64,000 bases of DNA from assembly GCA_002946415.1 (NCBI GenBank), contig NJPS01000039.1, positions 1-64,000 on the forward strand, written 5' to 3'. Positions 35,698-45,915 of this stretch are shown here, piece after piece (the stretch's first letter is position 1; each line of letters starts with the position of its first letter). The notes below the pieces were generated by a model. The model did not search any database, was not told where the DNA came from, and saw only the letters and a list, made by a program, of their open reading frames with translations. The position numbers and the translations under genes were made by a program. This stretch comes from Rutstroemia sp. NJR-2017a BVV2 (Eukaryota > Ascomycota > Leotiomycetes > Helotiales > Rutstroemiaceae).

Positions 35698-35968
35698 AGA
35701 CAGCTTAGTTGGGACGTGTACATCAGCTTAGGAGGCTTGGTTTGTTTCTTGACTGTTTAGAAAGAAAGCCAATGTCCGTCCCCCTTATAGAACAAATTAG
35801 ACTAATTAAACGATGCCTGTCGAAGTTTCCAGTCTTTCCAAACTCCAAAGGGGTATTCATTTCCAAAACTCCTTGCACCTTTCCATGCTGGCTAACGTAT
35901 GATTGTGTCACCATGATATGAACAACCATCTTCCTTTTGTCATCCTCTTTCCATGTTCAGTACTGTAT

Positions 35969-36504
35969 TCAAGGTCTTTTAACGCTCCGTATAACGCTCT
36001 CCAATTTCTCCAATACGACCTCTTTCTCCTTCAACGCTTGCTTTCTCCGCGATTCTTCCTCTTTAAGCTCTTGCTCTAGCCGTTGGATAGTCTCCTCTTG
36101 ATCCTTCTCACTAGTTTCCAACCCCGGCAAAACACTTATCAGGCTTTCGATTTGCTGTTCTTTGAGGATGAGATCGCGCGCCAGTTCGAGCTGGCCGTCT
36201 TTGAATTGGTCTTCAGGTAGCGGATCAACTGTAACAGTATGAGCAATGATGGCACGCACCAAAACAACTAGAATCCATCATACCATCTTCAACCACTTTA
36301 GCTGCGCCCTCGCTGTTCTTTGTTTCTTTACGGACGACGTCGTTCTTTCCCACGCGCACAAGATCGTGGTGTTTGTTCACCCAGACAAGGGATGCGACGA
36401 ATTGGAGAGCGAGCTATCAAATTCAGCTATAGCTTTTTCAGGCAACAGTAGGATGAACAAACCTCGTCCACAGCATCCTGAAGCTGCGTCAAGCGATCAG
36501 CCAT
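35969..36504 (-). CDS. MED21: Mediator complex subunit Med21 (Srb7)
   Basis: Three exons, 36504-36463, 36413-36284 and 36228-35969, are joined by 49-nt and 55-nt introns and encode 143 residues. Med21 pairs with Med7 in the middle module of Mediator, the coactivator that links activators to RNA polymerase II. The start [19 protein letters not shown] is the conserved N-terminal helix. Next come WVNKHHDL and the central [21 protein letters not shown] long coiled coil follows ([18 protein letters not shown], then Glu/Lys-rich heptads) to the end. Length equals that of other fungal Med21 proteins. The first exon is only 42 nt. It is divergent from RRG7, with 337 bases between starts. Confidence 0.9.
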
Positions 36505-36841
36505 TATATTATGTCGAATATCCTGGAAGACGATCTGGAAGGAGAGGTTCTGAAGTTTGGAGATGCAAGGCTGATAAGTTATCGGAGATTTTTGTGGAGT
36601 AGAACTAACTGGAAGAAGCTTAGCTCACAAGCCAATCAAGATTCGGCACAGCCTTGGCTAAATAATTTCTGTGCGCCTTTCAAACTTCCAAGACAAACAA
36701 ACCTTTATCACTCTGCTCCATTCTCGTTCTTTACTGTGCGGGCAGGAACTGCAGACTCTTTGTGACGGTCGCTCTCCTTGTCTTCCTCATCGTTGCAGAA
36801 TCATGGTAGTCACATGATTGAAGCAAACACCAATCACCTCC
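36505..36841. promoter_or_regulatory. Divergent promoter, MED21 / RRG7
   Basis: These 337 bases presumably serve both genes. No distinctive box is seen. Confidence 0.35.
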
Positions 36842-37537
36842 ATGTTTTCAGTACGGCCGCAATTGCGTTTCTTCCAGATCGGGAAGCAATCATCATGCAG
36901 ATTTCTTGCAAATAGTGCTACATCGGCCGTCAAAGAAACAGAAGAATGGGAACATCCTGAGTTAGAGAATAAGGAGCATCATGACCTGCCTAGTTTCATA
37001 GAATATGCATCACGCAATAACGTCGATACAAGCAGTACTACGTATGTAGGGACTCACTACGAATATACGGTGAAAAAAGCAATGGAACGCCTAGGCATGA
37101 CATTGCAGCAAGTGGGTGGGAGATCTGATTGTGGAATCGATTTGCTAGGGACATGGTCGTTGCCAACTGCACCTCAGCCATTGAAAGTACTTATTCAATG
37201 TAAAGCATTTGCCAATAAGATCAAACCCGCACAAGCACGAGAGCTGGAGGGAACCTTTGTAGGAGCCCCACCCGGATGGAGAAACTCCAGTGTTCTCGCA
37301 TTCTTAGTCTCCCAGCAAGCGGCTACGAAAGGTGTTAGGGAAGCTCTAGGTAGAAGTCGATGGCCGATGGGCTATATACTCTGCCAGTCGGATGGCCGAG
37401 TTTTGCAGATGCTTTGGAATCGAAGAGCTGCCGATGAAGGTTTGGCGGGAGTGGACGTCGAATTGCAGTACGCTGGCGGTGATATGAAGGAAAAGGAAGT
37501 CGTCTTAACTCACCAAGGATCCATTATCAAGCATTAA
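36842..37537 (+). CDS. RRG7: Rrg7-like mitochondrial protein with restriction-endonuclease-like fold
   Basis: A single exon encodes 231 residues from the ATG of MFSVRPQLRFF. A TTG eight codons upstream is ignored. The first 40 residues are Arg/Ser/Phe-rich and lack acids, consistent with a mitochondrial presequence. The core YVGTHYEYTVKKAMERLGM and GGRSDCGIDLLGTW, followed by LKVLIQCKAF, matches the Rrg7/DUF2034 family. Deletion in yeast impairs respiratory growth. GIDLLG followed by QCK resembles the D...(E/Q)xK core of PD-(D/E)XK nucleases of the Mrr type, so nuclease activity in the mitochondrial matrix is plausible but unproven. Confidence 0.85.
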   Translation: MFSVRPQLRFFQIGKQSSCRFLANSATSAVKETEEWEHPELENKEHHDLPSFIEYASRNNVDTSSTTYVGTHYEYTVKKAMERLGMTLQQVGGRSDCGIDLLGTWSLPTAPQPLKVLIQCKAFANKIKPAQARELEGTFVGAPPGWRNSSVLAFLVSQQAATKGVREALGRSRWPMGYILCQSDGRVLQMLWNRRAADEGLAGVDVELQYAGGDMKEKEVVLTHQGSIIKH

Positions 37538-37843
37538 GACCCCGGACGTCCATTTTCAGTATAAAATATCTTCCTGCATTAATTCTCCGGCTTGGTTCGG
37601 AAGTGTGCTGCTAGCTCGCGGGAAACGGAAAGTTATTTGGTTTCTGCGGGTAGCCTGCTGCGCTTTTGTCACAAATGACTATATTTGCGCTGAGTATTTG
37701 TCGCTGGGCAATTTCGGGATTCTATAAAACCGTTATCTCTTGCGCAGATTGCCCAACCCATGGTTTACTTATCGTGCAGGCAAGATAAAGTCCCCAAGTA
37801 TCCGCTCCGCTTGCATCATCGGTCAATTTCGGTATGCACCAAC
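37538..37843. other. Short intergenic, 306 bases
   Basis: This is the RRG7 3' region and probable promoter of the small Cys-rich gene. Nothing specific is seen. Confidence 0.35.
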
Positions 37844-38123
37844 ATGTGTTATCAGGCCATGCAAGTGTTTCGGTGTGGCCATCATAGCCTCTCAGAAGAT
37901 GTCGCATGCAGCGAGCCAAGCAAAAGCTGTGGTGGTGTGTTTCTTAGGCAAGAGATTGAAGATTCAGAGGACCTATGTGAAGTTAGGACTACTGTTTGTG
38001 GCATTTGATTACGATCTAACGATATTATAGAGATGTCAGGAGGCTATGAAGTCTAAGCGAACGACGGCAGAGCCGGAGAAAGAAATGGAGGAAGATGAGA
38101 AGTCATTCTTCAGGGTTGAATAG
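37844..38123 (+). CDS. Small Cys-rich fungal protein (76 residues)
   Basis: Two exons, 37844-37981 and 38031-38123, are joined by a 49-nt intron (donor GTTAGG, branch CTAAC, acceptor TATAG) and encode 76 residues. The start MCYQAMQVFRCGHHS resembles many uncharacterised small ascomycete proteins that begin MCxx...(F/Y)xCGH. Splicing creates a second pair, LCERC, so a compact metal-binding unit (Cys-Gly-His, Cys, Cys, Cys-x2-Cys) is likely. The tail is charged (EPEKEMEEDEKSFF). There is no signal peptide, so it is probably intracellular. Function is unknown. The frame is also open upstream to an ATG at 37760, but the Cys-rich motif argues for the later start. Confidence 0.6.
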
Positions 38124-38478
38124 AATACTATAGGAGAGGGTGAAATGTTGTGGTATGGGTGCTATGAGTTTCCGCTGAAGGGTAGAAACTAAAGATGTTT
38201 TGAGCTGCTAACACGAGGTCGTTGTTACACTCATGAACTGTATGATGGAGAAATGGACAATGTATTTAGATCACCCTTCTATCTTTGTTTATATGTCTCT
38301 ACAATAGGAGTCTTCGAAGTACACTATCTTAAAAATATAAAGTACGCTGTATCAGATTGGTCTCCAACGAGCACTGTAAAGTGTAACGCCTAGAGTTAAA
38401 TCTGCAGCCCATGGCGCAAGCAACTGGCTCGTGATCTCACATATTAGAGCGGGCACAGACATCTCATAAGATATCCCC
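38124..38478. other. Intergenic between convergent genes
   Basis: These 355 bases hold the 3' regions of the Cys-rich gene (+) and the HIT hydrolase (-). No feature is seen. Confidence 0.4.
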
Positions 38479-39313
38479 CTATTCCCTTGCCTTTTCCTCC
38501 TCTAGCATAATCCTCATTTGGTCCCTATACCAGGCCGCTTCCTTATTCATTTCCTCCGCACTAAAAAACAAAATTGACACCAATTAGCAAAATCCTTTCC
38601 CACCAAATCCTATACTTCACCAAAACAAACACAAAGAAAACCCCTTCTCCCAAACTCACCTCCTCGGCCTCCTCTCCTCCTCATCCACCCTCGGAAACCT
38701 CCCCCTCTGCACCGGCCTCTCCCCTTCCCCCTCCCTTTCCCTCTCCCTATCCCACAACCCACCCCCCACATTCCCCCCCTCCCCCTGCAACCTATCATAC
38801 ACTCCATCCGGACCCAGCTCCGCCACACTCTCCCTCGTCCGCGGAATCACATGGCAATGCACATGCGGCACCGTCTGGCCGCTCTCGGGCCCGTCCTGGA
38901 TCGCGACATTGAATGAACCCTGCTCGATTTCTCCTTCCGGGAAATACAGTTTTGCCAGCATGCGCTGCACGCGCTGTACGGTCTGGAACAAGTCGCTGGT
39001 TTCAAGAGGGGAGAGGGAGGTGAGCCGGGAGTGCGGGGCGAAGGGGATGATGAGCACGTGGCCGGGGAGGATGGGCTTGATGTTGACGAGGCAGAAGGTG
39101 TGGGGGGTGGTGTGGAAGACCTGTGGGAGGTTAGATTTTCTGGAATGCGAGAAAAGAGGGTGGGTAGCGGGGAAGAAGAGGTACTTGGTCTGTGACTTCG
39201 AATTTCCCGAAGTAGATGGGTTTTTTGGGTTCGGATGTCATGGTTCGGAGTTGGAAAGGGTGGATGGCTCGGGCTGTTTTGGGGATTTGTTTGCTGAATG
39301 ACCGCAGGATCAT
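38479..39313 (-). CDS. HNT2: HIT-family dinucleoside polyphosphate hydrolase (FHIT/Hnt2/Aph1)
   Basis: Three exons, 39313-39185, 39120-38660 and 38560-38479, encode 223 residues. The enzyme cleaves diadenosine tri- and tetraphosphate. The fold starts at PIYFGKFEVTDQVF, continues NIKPILPGHVLIIPFAPHSRL, and has the catalytic histidine triad HVHCHVIPR (near residue 128). A family-typical acidic loop then carries GPDGVYDRLQ. The C-terminal exon supplies AEEMNKEAAWYRDQM. Two starts are possible: 39313, which adds a 24-residue leader rich in Arg, Lys and Ser and lacking acids (MILRSFSKQIPKTARAIHPF), or 39241 (MTSEPKKPIYF), which matches the usual cytosolic form. The segment before the last intron is highly charged and C-rich at DNA level. 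Confidence 0.88.
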
Positions 39314-39739
39314 GACATGAAGAGCTTGCAAATCAAGGGACTAAAAGTGCTTCGTGATTTTGGCTAGTTTTGTTGGTCGGAGGAAAGATCGAAGTCCAAG
39401 TGTGATGTGAGTACATATTTATGCCTCAGGCATCACGACGGCGCTGGAGATCGAGACTGGCTTGAAATTCCCTCGCTCCCCCTCAGTCAACTGAGAGATT
39501 TTTTCAGGTATATGGTTGAAAGTATGATCTTCGTCCAGCACCCTGATTGTGAATCTGTATTACCAATTTTTGTCTTTGTTATAAATATCTATCTAAACCG
39601 AGCATGTCCCACCAAACCCATTTTGAGTATCTCTTGATGCCCAATAACTTTTCCCGGAGAAGCCCATTATAATAACTTTTTTACACACACCCCCATAAGA
39701 TGCCATGTCCATGCCTATTCCCCTCCTTCAATATTCAAT
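39314..39739. other. Intergenic, 426 bases
   Basis: This is the upstream region of the HIT gene and the 3' side of RCC1, both on the minus strand. No feature is seen. Confidence 0.4.
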
Positions 39740-41434
39740 CTATCGATTCTCCGGCCCCGCCAACACACCAAACTGCCCCCCACACCCCACAAACGTCATC
39801 CTCTTCCCCTTAACCGCCGAATTCTCCACCAAAGTCGGCCGCGTAACACTGTTAACTGTCCCTAACCCCGTTCGGAAGCTCGCCGAGAATCCCCACGCAT
39901 ACACCGTTCCCTCCTTACTCACAACCATAGAATTATCAATCCCCGCCGCAACGACCGTCGCGCTAATACCAGGCACAACCGTCGGTTTTGTCAGAATCCC
40001 CGGTTTTCCTTGACTGAAAATCATGTCATCCTGCGGAAGGGTTGAGAGATCCATCCCGGCTTGATCGTCGTGACATCGGCCCCAGATGAGCACTTGCCCG
40101 TCCTCGGTGCACGCGATGGTATGGTGTACTCCGCCTTTGATTTGCTTTATCTTGTAGTTGCTGAGACTCTTGACTTGAGTTGGGACGTTGATTATAGCGC
40201 CATCTTGCCCTGCGTTACTGGTGATTCCGGTTTGGCCGAAGTTGTTTAGACCCCATGCCCATACTCGATCGTGGGTGTCGATTGCGAAACTGTGGTAGGT
40301 GCCTGCGGCGATATATTTGATCTTCTTCATGAATGGGGCAGGAATTAGACCGGAGAATGGAGGGCGCACGGGGGGTCGACGGCCAATTTGGCATTGTTGC
40401 CATGAACCCCATGAGAATACGTTGCCTTTGTTATCGAGGGCTAGGACGTGGTTACTTCCTCGTGCTAGCGACTTGATGTTTTTGAGTCCAGGGATGAGAA
40501 TTGGTTCCAGTTGGATTTGGTATTTTTTCTTGGAATCGTCATCCTTGGTAACTGCTGCTTGCGCTGCGCCTTGGGATGTAAATCCGATTAGACCTTCGTT
40601 TCCCTACGAGAATTAGTGTGCTTAGCTCAATACTACGCATGGAAAAACTTACTCGGAATGTTCCCCAACCGTAGACCATACCATCATCTGTCAAAATAAA
40701 GCTTGCAGAATCACTAGCGACAACTTGTGCAGCCCTTTTGGTCCCAAGGAATGCTGTTGAGATGGCTGTGGGTGTACTCTCCAATGGGTTGAGATCCATT
40801 TCCTCCTCCACTGAGTTGGAATCGGCATCAGCATCTTTAGTCGGTGCACTTTCCCAGGTTGTATTCCTGGCCAAAGCTCCATCATCATTTACACCCCAAG
40901 TCAGAACCTTCTGGTCGTCTGTCAACGCTATACAGTGCATTCCTCCCACACCAATCTGTGTGATTCCCTTTAGAAGATGATTATAGCGAGGACGTTGGAC
41001 ACCGAGAGGTTTCTTGCCATCAAATGGCTTAGCTCCCAGCCCTAGTTCGCCGGAATCCCCACTTCCGCATACATAAACATCAAGCCGTTCCATGGGAGGG
41101 GGATTCAAAGGTAGGTCAACCTTGGCCTTCTTCGTGTCTGGAAGGACTTCATCATCACCTCTCGCCCGTTTTTTGGTAGGTGCTGGTTCACTGGTCAGAA
41201 AGACCGACACTATTTTATTACTTGAAAAGAAATACCTTTCTTGACACCAGTATCGTTACGCGGCTCGTCAGTCGCTTTTTTGGCTCCGTCTTTGTCCATA
41301 TTTCTATCCACAATTGAACTTCTTTGGCTCCGCAGTGCTGCCTTTTCTTCCTCCCGGGCATGACTTTGTACTGGTTGGTTATCTTTTACTTTCCCTTGGA
41401 GTTTTGTATCTCTCGAGGCTTTTGTCCGAGCCAT
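39740..41434 (-). CDS. RCC1: RCC1-type guanine-nucleotide exchange factor for Ran (Pim1/Prp20/Srm1)
   Basis: Three exons, 41434-41236, 41182-40653 and 40603-39740, encode 530 residues from the ATG of MARTKASRDTK. RCC1 binds chromatin and loads Ran with GTP, setting nuclear transport and spindle assembly. A basic disordered tail with an NLS (PTKKRARGDDE, DTKKAKVD) precedes a seven-bladed propeller starting DVYVCGSGDSGELGLG. Blade repeats include GGMHCIALTDDQKVLTWG, RGSNHVLALDNKGNVFSWG, AGTYHSFAIDTHDRVWAWG and GGVHHTIACTEDGQVLIWG. It ends CGGQFGVLAGPENR. For the first intron I use a 53-nt form; an earlier acceptor would give an implausible 26-nt intron. Upstream, the same frame is open into the RING exon, so a longer fused product is possible. 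Confidence 0.85.
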
Positions 41435-43310
41435 ATTTGTTGAGCGATCAATAGACTGATCTGGAGGGCCCTGGGATTTTAAATCAGTCTCGAATCGACA
41501 GCGGGCTACTTCGCCAAAACCTACAGTTCTAGTAAAATCCCGTTTTGCTGCTTCTTCTACAGTGCGTTTCGCATTCGCAGCAAGATTTGAGAGCTCCTTT
41601 TCGGTCTCTGTAGCCTTATCTGATTGCGGACTAGGTTTCTTCTTGCACGAAGGACACGCGTAGCTAAGATCTCCAGCGCTATCCCAGTATTTACGGATGC
41701 AGGAGAAATGAAAGTAATGATCGCAATGGAGACGCGCCAGTTTTTCTGCGATGGAATACTTATGCCCACAAATCACACAACTGCCCGTATACGAGCCGTG
41801 ACCAAGGAAAGGTCTATGGTTGGGAATTGGGTGAATTGGGAAGATGCCCTGGAAAATGTTCCCTGGATGACATGGACTGTTTTTCTGTACCGGGTGAAAA
41901 TTCGTACCCGAAAGGAATTCGATTTTGTTGTAAAAGGAGTCAATGGGATTTTTAAGAGGTTTGATGGCTGTGGTGTCAAAGATGTAGTAAATTTGTTTCC
42001 TATGATTGTTGCCTTGTCAGTAAACAGCTTCACGTAAATATTGTAAATTTTGGTGCTGATAGGCTTAAATTGGCATAGTACAGGGCATGGCTCGGCAGGG
42101 ATGGAATGTCTTACCAAGGTCTCCTTTTTAACCAATCACAAAGCGTAAGATAATTCCGTCGTTCTCGATTTACTTGACTGATCTTCGTAGCGATCTGCGT
42201 TGCCAGTGGTTCAGCCTTATCGGGCAAATTCCTAGACCACAAAAGATCCTCGACATAGGTTTGGTCCAGCTCATGGTTGTGTATCTCAGCAATATCAAGA
42301 AGCTTTGACCATAACCCGATGGTATGAAATGCTAAGCTATCCATTCGTCCAGTTGACTATCTCTCTTTAGCTCCCTTATCCATATAGCTTGTGCGTATGT
42401 ATGTTTGAAAGGCCGTGGTGGCAAGCAGTACACATACCTTGGTCCATGCCATTTGTACTTCTGTTGAATCTATCCGGTAGTCAGTTTCACGAAGACTTAT
42501 CGGCTTCTTGAAGCGCCGCGCAGCCTCTGGAAGCCTGCAATAATCGCCGAATTGCTCAGCCAGACCCCCCAGAAGTACCCTTACAATAGTGATTGTGTTT
42601 TTGATTTCCTCAAAGCCCGCGAGAAGTTGGATTCCTGAATTGCGAGTTCTTGACGCTTCACGTTCTTGCTGCACCCGAGTGATGATTAGAATCTTTCCTA
42701 ATTGAAGCAGTCCAGTATCCAAGCCTTTGGAGAATAGAGACCGGTCATTAAGCAGACTCATCCAGAACTGATGAAGGGCGAATGCGGCTTGGAGATCAGG
42801 ATTGACCAGGTTGGAGCCGTTAGGTAGTGGGGAATCCTCGATCCCGAGGTTTTTAATGTCGACAAATCTTAGGAGCTTCTGTAAGTAGAACAGCAGCCTA
42901 AACAGTCCATCGATTTGTCTCCAGGGTTGTTTCGGATATGGTGACTTTGCGAGTTTCTTTGCCATAATCGCAAAGTTTTGCATGTCCACAGATGAACTAT
43001 CATCGTTAAACGCCCATGGAGGGTGATCATCCTTATGACCCAGATAGTACTCTCTGCGAAGGAACTGCACATCGTCTCTCATATCGTCTAGATAACCGTC
43101 TATGATAGATTTGTCGACCCCTTGTATTGAATCCCGTGCTAACTTGTCGAGCGCAGATCCAGTCTTACGCAGGATATCTTCTTCCGCAACGAGTCCATCT
43201 AACCAACGGCGCAAAGTTTGGTAGAGTACGTTTGTCCTGCGATCGTGGTGATCACCTTGCTGTTGGACCGGTTGTCTCAGGCCCCTCTTTCGACGACCTG
43301 TGGAATCCAT
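41435..43310 (-). CDS. RING-H2 domain protein with helical N-terminal region, possibly fused to RCC1
   Basis: Proposed exons are 43310-42438, 42356-42115 and 41780 downward. The ATG at 43310 begins MDSTGRRKRGLRQPVQQ; an upstream TTG is ignored. The first 370 residues are helical and of no family I recognise (YQTLRRWLDGLVAEEDIL..., HHxx-free). Splicing the last exon completes a RING-H2: Cys-Val-Ile-Cys, then CDHYFHFSC, then ACPSC, so E3 ligase activity is likely. Nse1-type SMC5/6 RING proteins share the order of helical part then RING, but the similarity is weak. The second intron, 334 nt, is unusually long and may hide another exon. After the RING the frame stays open through 41434 into the RCC1 start without a stop, so I end this entry at that point; the true C-terminus is uncertain. 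Confidence 0.6.
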
Positions 43311-44390
43311 GTTTATTACTGCGTAAACTCCTAAAATTGGCAAGAAACGAAAGCAGATGTGTAACTCATATCAATTTGCAATCTCGAATGAAATCTCGCA
43401 TGCAACCACACTAAGATTGGCATCCTTTGTCTTTGGTCTAGAAAGCCTCTAAAGCGGTTCAAGAAAACATGTACGAATGCGGAGTGAAGTTACAACTTCT
43501 TATCAATGAAACGAACTGTGATTTGTCGATATAAATGGCAATGAGCTTGTTGAAAAGCATTGTTGGGATTGATAGAAAAGGAGGAGGGAGCAAAGACGGA
43601 CTTCCGAGCACAGTAAATCCGGACCATGATGAAGTTCATAGCAATAAAAAATAACAATTCCCATATCCCAATTCGTGGGCTGTCCACTTGGAAATCTTCA
43701 TCGTGAGTAGTACAATTGGATGGAGGCTACTGTTCCAAGTTGGTCTATCATTTCTTCGCTCAGGAGGATCAAAATCGCATTGCAAGCTGCCGCTGATAGC
43801 ACAGTTGATTAGATGTTGATTCGACATGACTATGTAAGGTCTCGTGATAAGTAAGAAGGATCACAGAGTGGTGCATAAAAATTTGAAGGACTTGGGTTTT
43901 CTTCGCAGCGACGACTTGTAGTGGTTTTCCTAGCTCAGGGTCTCGGTACTGTAGTGGCTTGGCCCACATGCTCCCCCAGGATCCTTGGCGGACATCGGCC
44001 TACTCTCAGGAAACCAAGTCCCAGTATATGTTGAGTTCTACCCTTATCGCAACTACAAGAATTCGCGGAATGTAAATAGTATCCACGTATATGCGTCTTT
44101 CCTACCACCTGCAACCAAAAATGGGGAAATCGGAGAGAAATGGAGATCTCTCCTAACCGCCGTTATCACCGACGACATCGCATCCTCAAAATGCCGACCC
44201 GGCGATACTTTGCAGCCCCAAAGATGATACCTCTCAAAGCTATAAATTGCGGCCTCTCCTACCGTCAACGATGGACCATCAATCATTCAATAACTCTTTA
44301 GAATCATCTTTCTCTCTACTACCTGAATACAGATCAATTTGCGCGCAGATTCCTTGACCCACTTCCACACATCTACACATCTACACCACA
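43311..44390. promoter_or_regulatory. Divergent intergenic, about 1.1 kb, RING gene / dienelactone hydrolase
   Basis: This interval should hold both promoters. Small ORFs at 43490-44227 on both strands overlap each other and have no coding signature. No specific site is identified. Confidence 0.45.
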
Positions 44391-45461
44391 ATGGCTACAA
44401 GCAAAGCATGCAACACCATCCCACCCGTGACAGTGGCTGATTACAAGGAGAAAGGAACCTGGGACACCGTCGCTGGTCTCCCGGTCTATATATCCGGTAC
44501 TTTATCTCACAAACCTCTAACATCCTCCTCCCAAGCCATCTCCCCCCACTAACCACTCCTCAGGCCCCTCCTCCCCCTCCACCGCCCTAATGCTCATCTA
44601 CGACGCCTTCGGCATCTCCCCGCAAACCCTCCAAGGCGCGGACCTCCTCGCCGCCGCGCTCTCCCCTCTGGGCACCGCCGTCATCATGCCCGATTTCTTC
44701 CAAGGAAAAGCCGCAAAAGCGGAATGGTTCTCCCCTGATGCGGGCGAGGCCGCGAAAGCTGAGAAAGCTGTTTTTTGGGAGAAGGCGACCGAGTATGAGA
44801 GATGGAGTAAGATGACTCGCGATTTGGTTGCCGAGTTTGGGAAGAAGTGGGAGGGGGTGGGTGCTTGGGGGAGTCTGGGGCTGTGTTGGGGTGGGAAGGT
44901 AGGGTTTTATTATTTTATTCTGGGGGTGTGGAGATTGAGAGATTGATGGTGTTGATTGTGTAAAAGGTTGTTGCGGTTTCGTCGGGGAAGGATACGGCTT
45001 GGAAGGTGTCTGGACAAGTGCATCCGGGGTGGGTTATTAAATTGCCTCGAAGCATTCCTTGCGTTCCACTAACACCATCTCAGTGCTTTGAAGAAGGAAG
45101 ACGCAGAAGCCATCAAAATCCCCCATATCGTCCTTGCTTCCAACGGCGAAGATGCTACAGTCGTCCAGGAGTACAAAGATATCCTCGAAAATGGTAAAAA
45201 TGGTATTGTAGAGACTTACCCTACAATGCATCATGGATGGATGGGTGCTAGAGCTAATCGTAGGTGTTTGGAGTCGTGTCTGCGTCTGGTAGACTATTGC
45301 TGATGAGTACGAAATCATAGTATCCAACGAAGACAATCTGAAGGAGTATGCTAGAGGGTACGAAGACACCTGATCTCACCTGACAATATAGCTCGTCTTG
45401 GCTAACTAAATATAGGTATAATCAATGTGCAAAGTTTTTCTCAGAGCATCTCAAAGCCTAA
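44391..45461 (+). CDS. Dienelactone-hydrolase family protein
   Basis: Six exons, 44391-44496, 44564-44898, 44967-45028, 45084-45259, 45321-45357 and 45416-45461, encode 253 residues, the usual length. It is an alpha/beta hydrolase with a cysteine nucleophile. Visible elements are the oxyanion region LMLIYDAFGISPQTLQGAD, the nucleophile elbow GLCWGGK (Cys near 142), the acid segment IPHIVLASNGEDATV and the His in THMHHGW-like MHHGWMGAR (near 217). Yeast Aim2 and many fungal homologues share this arrangement. Ascomycete members act on dienelactones from aromatic breakdown or on unknown esters; the substrate here cannot be named. The last exons are 37 and 46 nt. It is convergent with the CRH gene. 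Confidence 0.85.
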
Positions 45462-45915
45462 GATGCAGACAAGGGCTAGGCTAGCGGGAGCATACGACTG
45501 CCTGTAGAATTGTCAATGCTGCAGTCTTGCTGAAATTTAGTTGTGTATAAGGTCATTTACGAATCATACCTGAAGCGAAGCACTCATTGCCGAACAAAGA
45601 CCGGTATACATACAAGGAAGGTATTTGATTGAATTTGCTTAGCTTTTGGCAGACATATGTAGTAGTAGCCATCCAGCCATTCATCTTTCCACCAACCCAT
45701 CCCTCCCCCAATTCTCTCTCGTAATTATCATTAAAAAATCCCAGAAAACTCATCGATCGTATCGTATCGTATCGTATCCCATCGTATATCCATAACATAG
45801 CATCCCACCACTTTTATCATATCATATCCATCCCTAGCCCTTTATCCCATTCCCATTCGCCGAATTTCCAATCCATCCATACCCCATCTAAGCCCATAAA
45901 TACATGACCATCTAA
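45462..45915. other. Intergenic between convergent genes, with TATCG repeat
   Basis: These 454 bases are the 3' regions of the hydrolase (+) and the CRH gene (-). They contain a microsatellite, listed separately. The 81-codon ORF at 45553-45798 is built on that repeat. Confidence 0.5.
45756..45778. repeat. ATCGT pentanucleotide microsatellite
   Basis: About 4.6 tandem copies of ATCGT, sharing its unit with the repeat at 29987-30004. Confidence 0.8.

Noticed and set aside
41210..41235. 26-nt intron at the RCC1 N-terminus (acceptor AAATAG)
   Set aside because: Too short for spliceosomal splicing; a 53-nt intron ending at 41183 keeps the same frame and fits the window's intron sizes.
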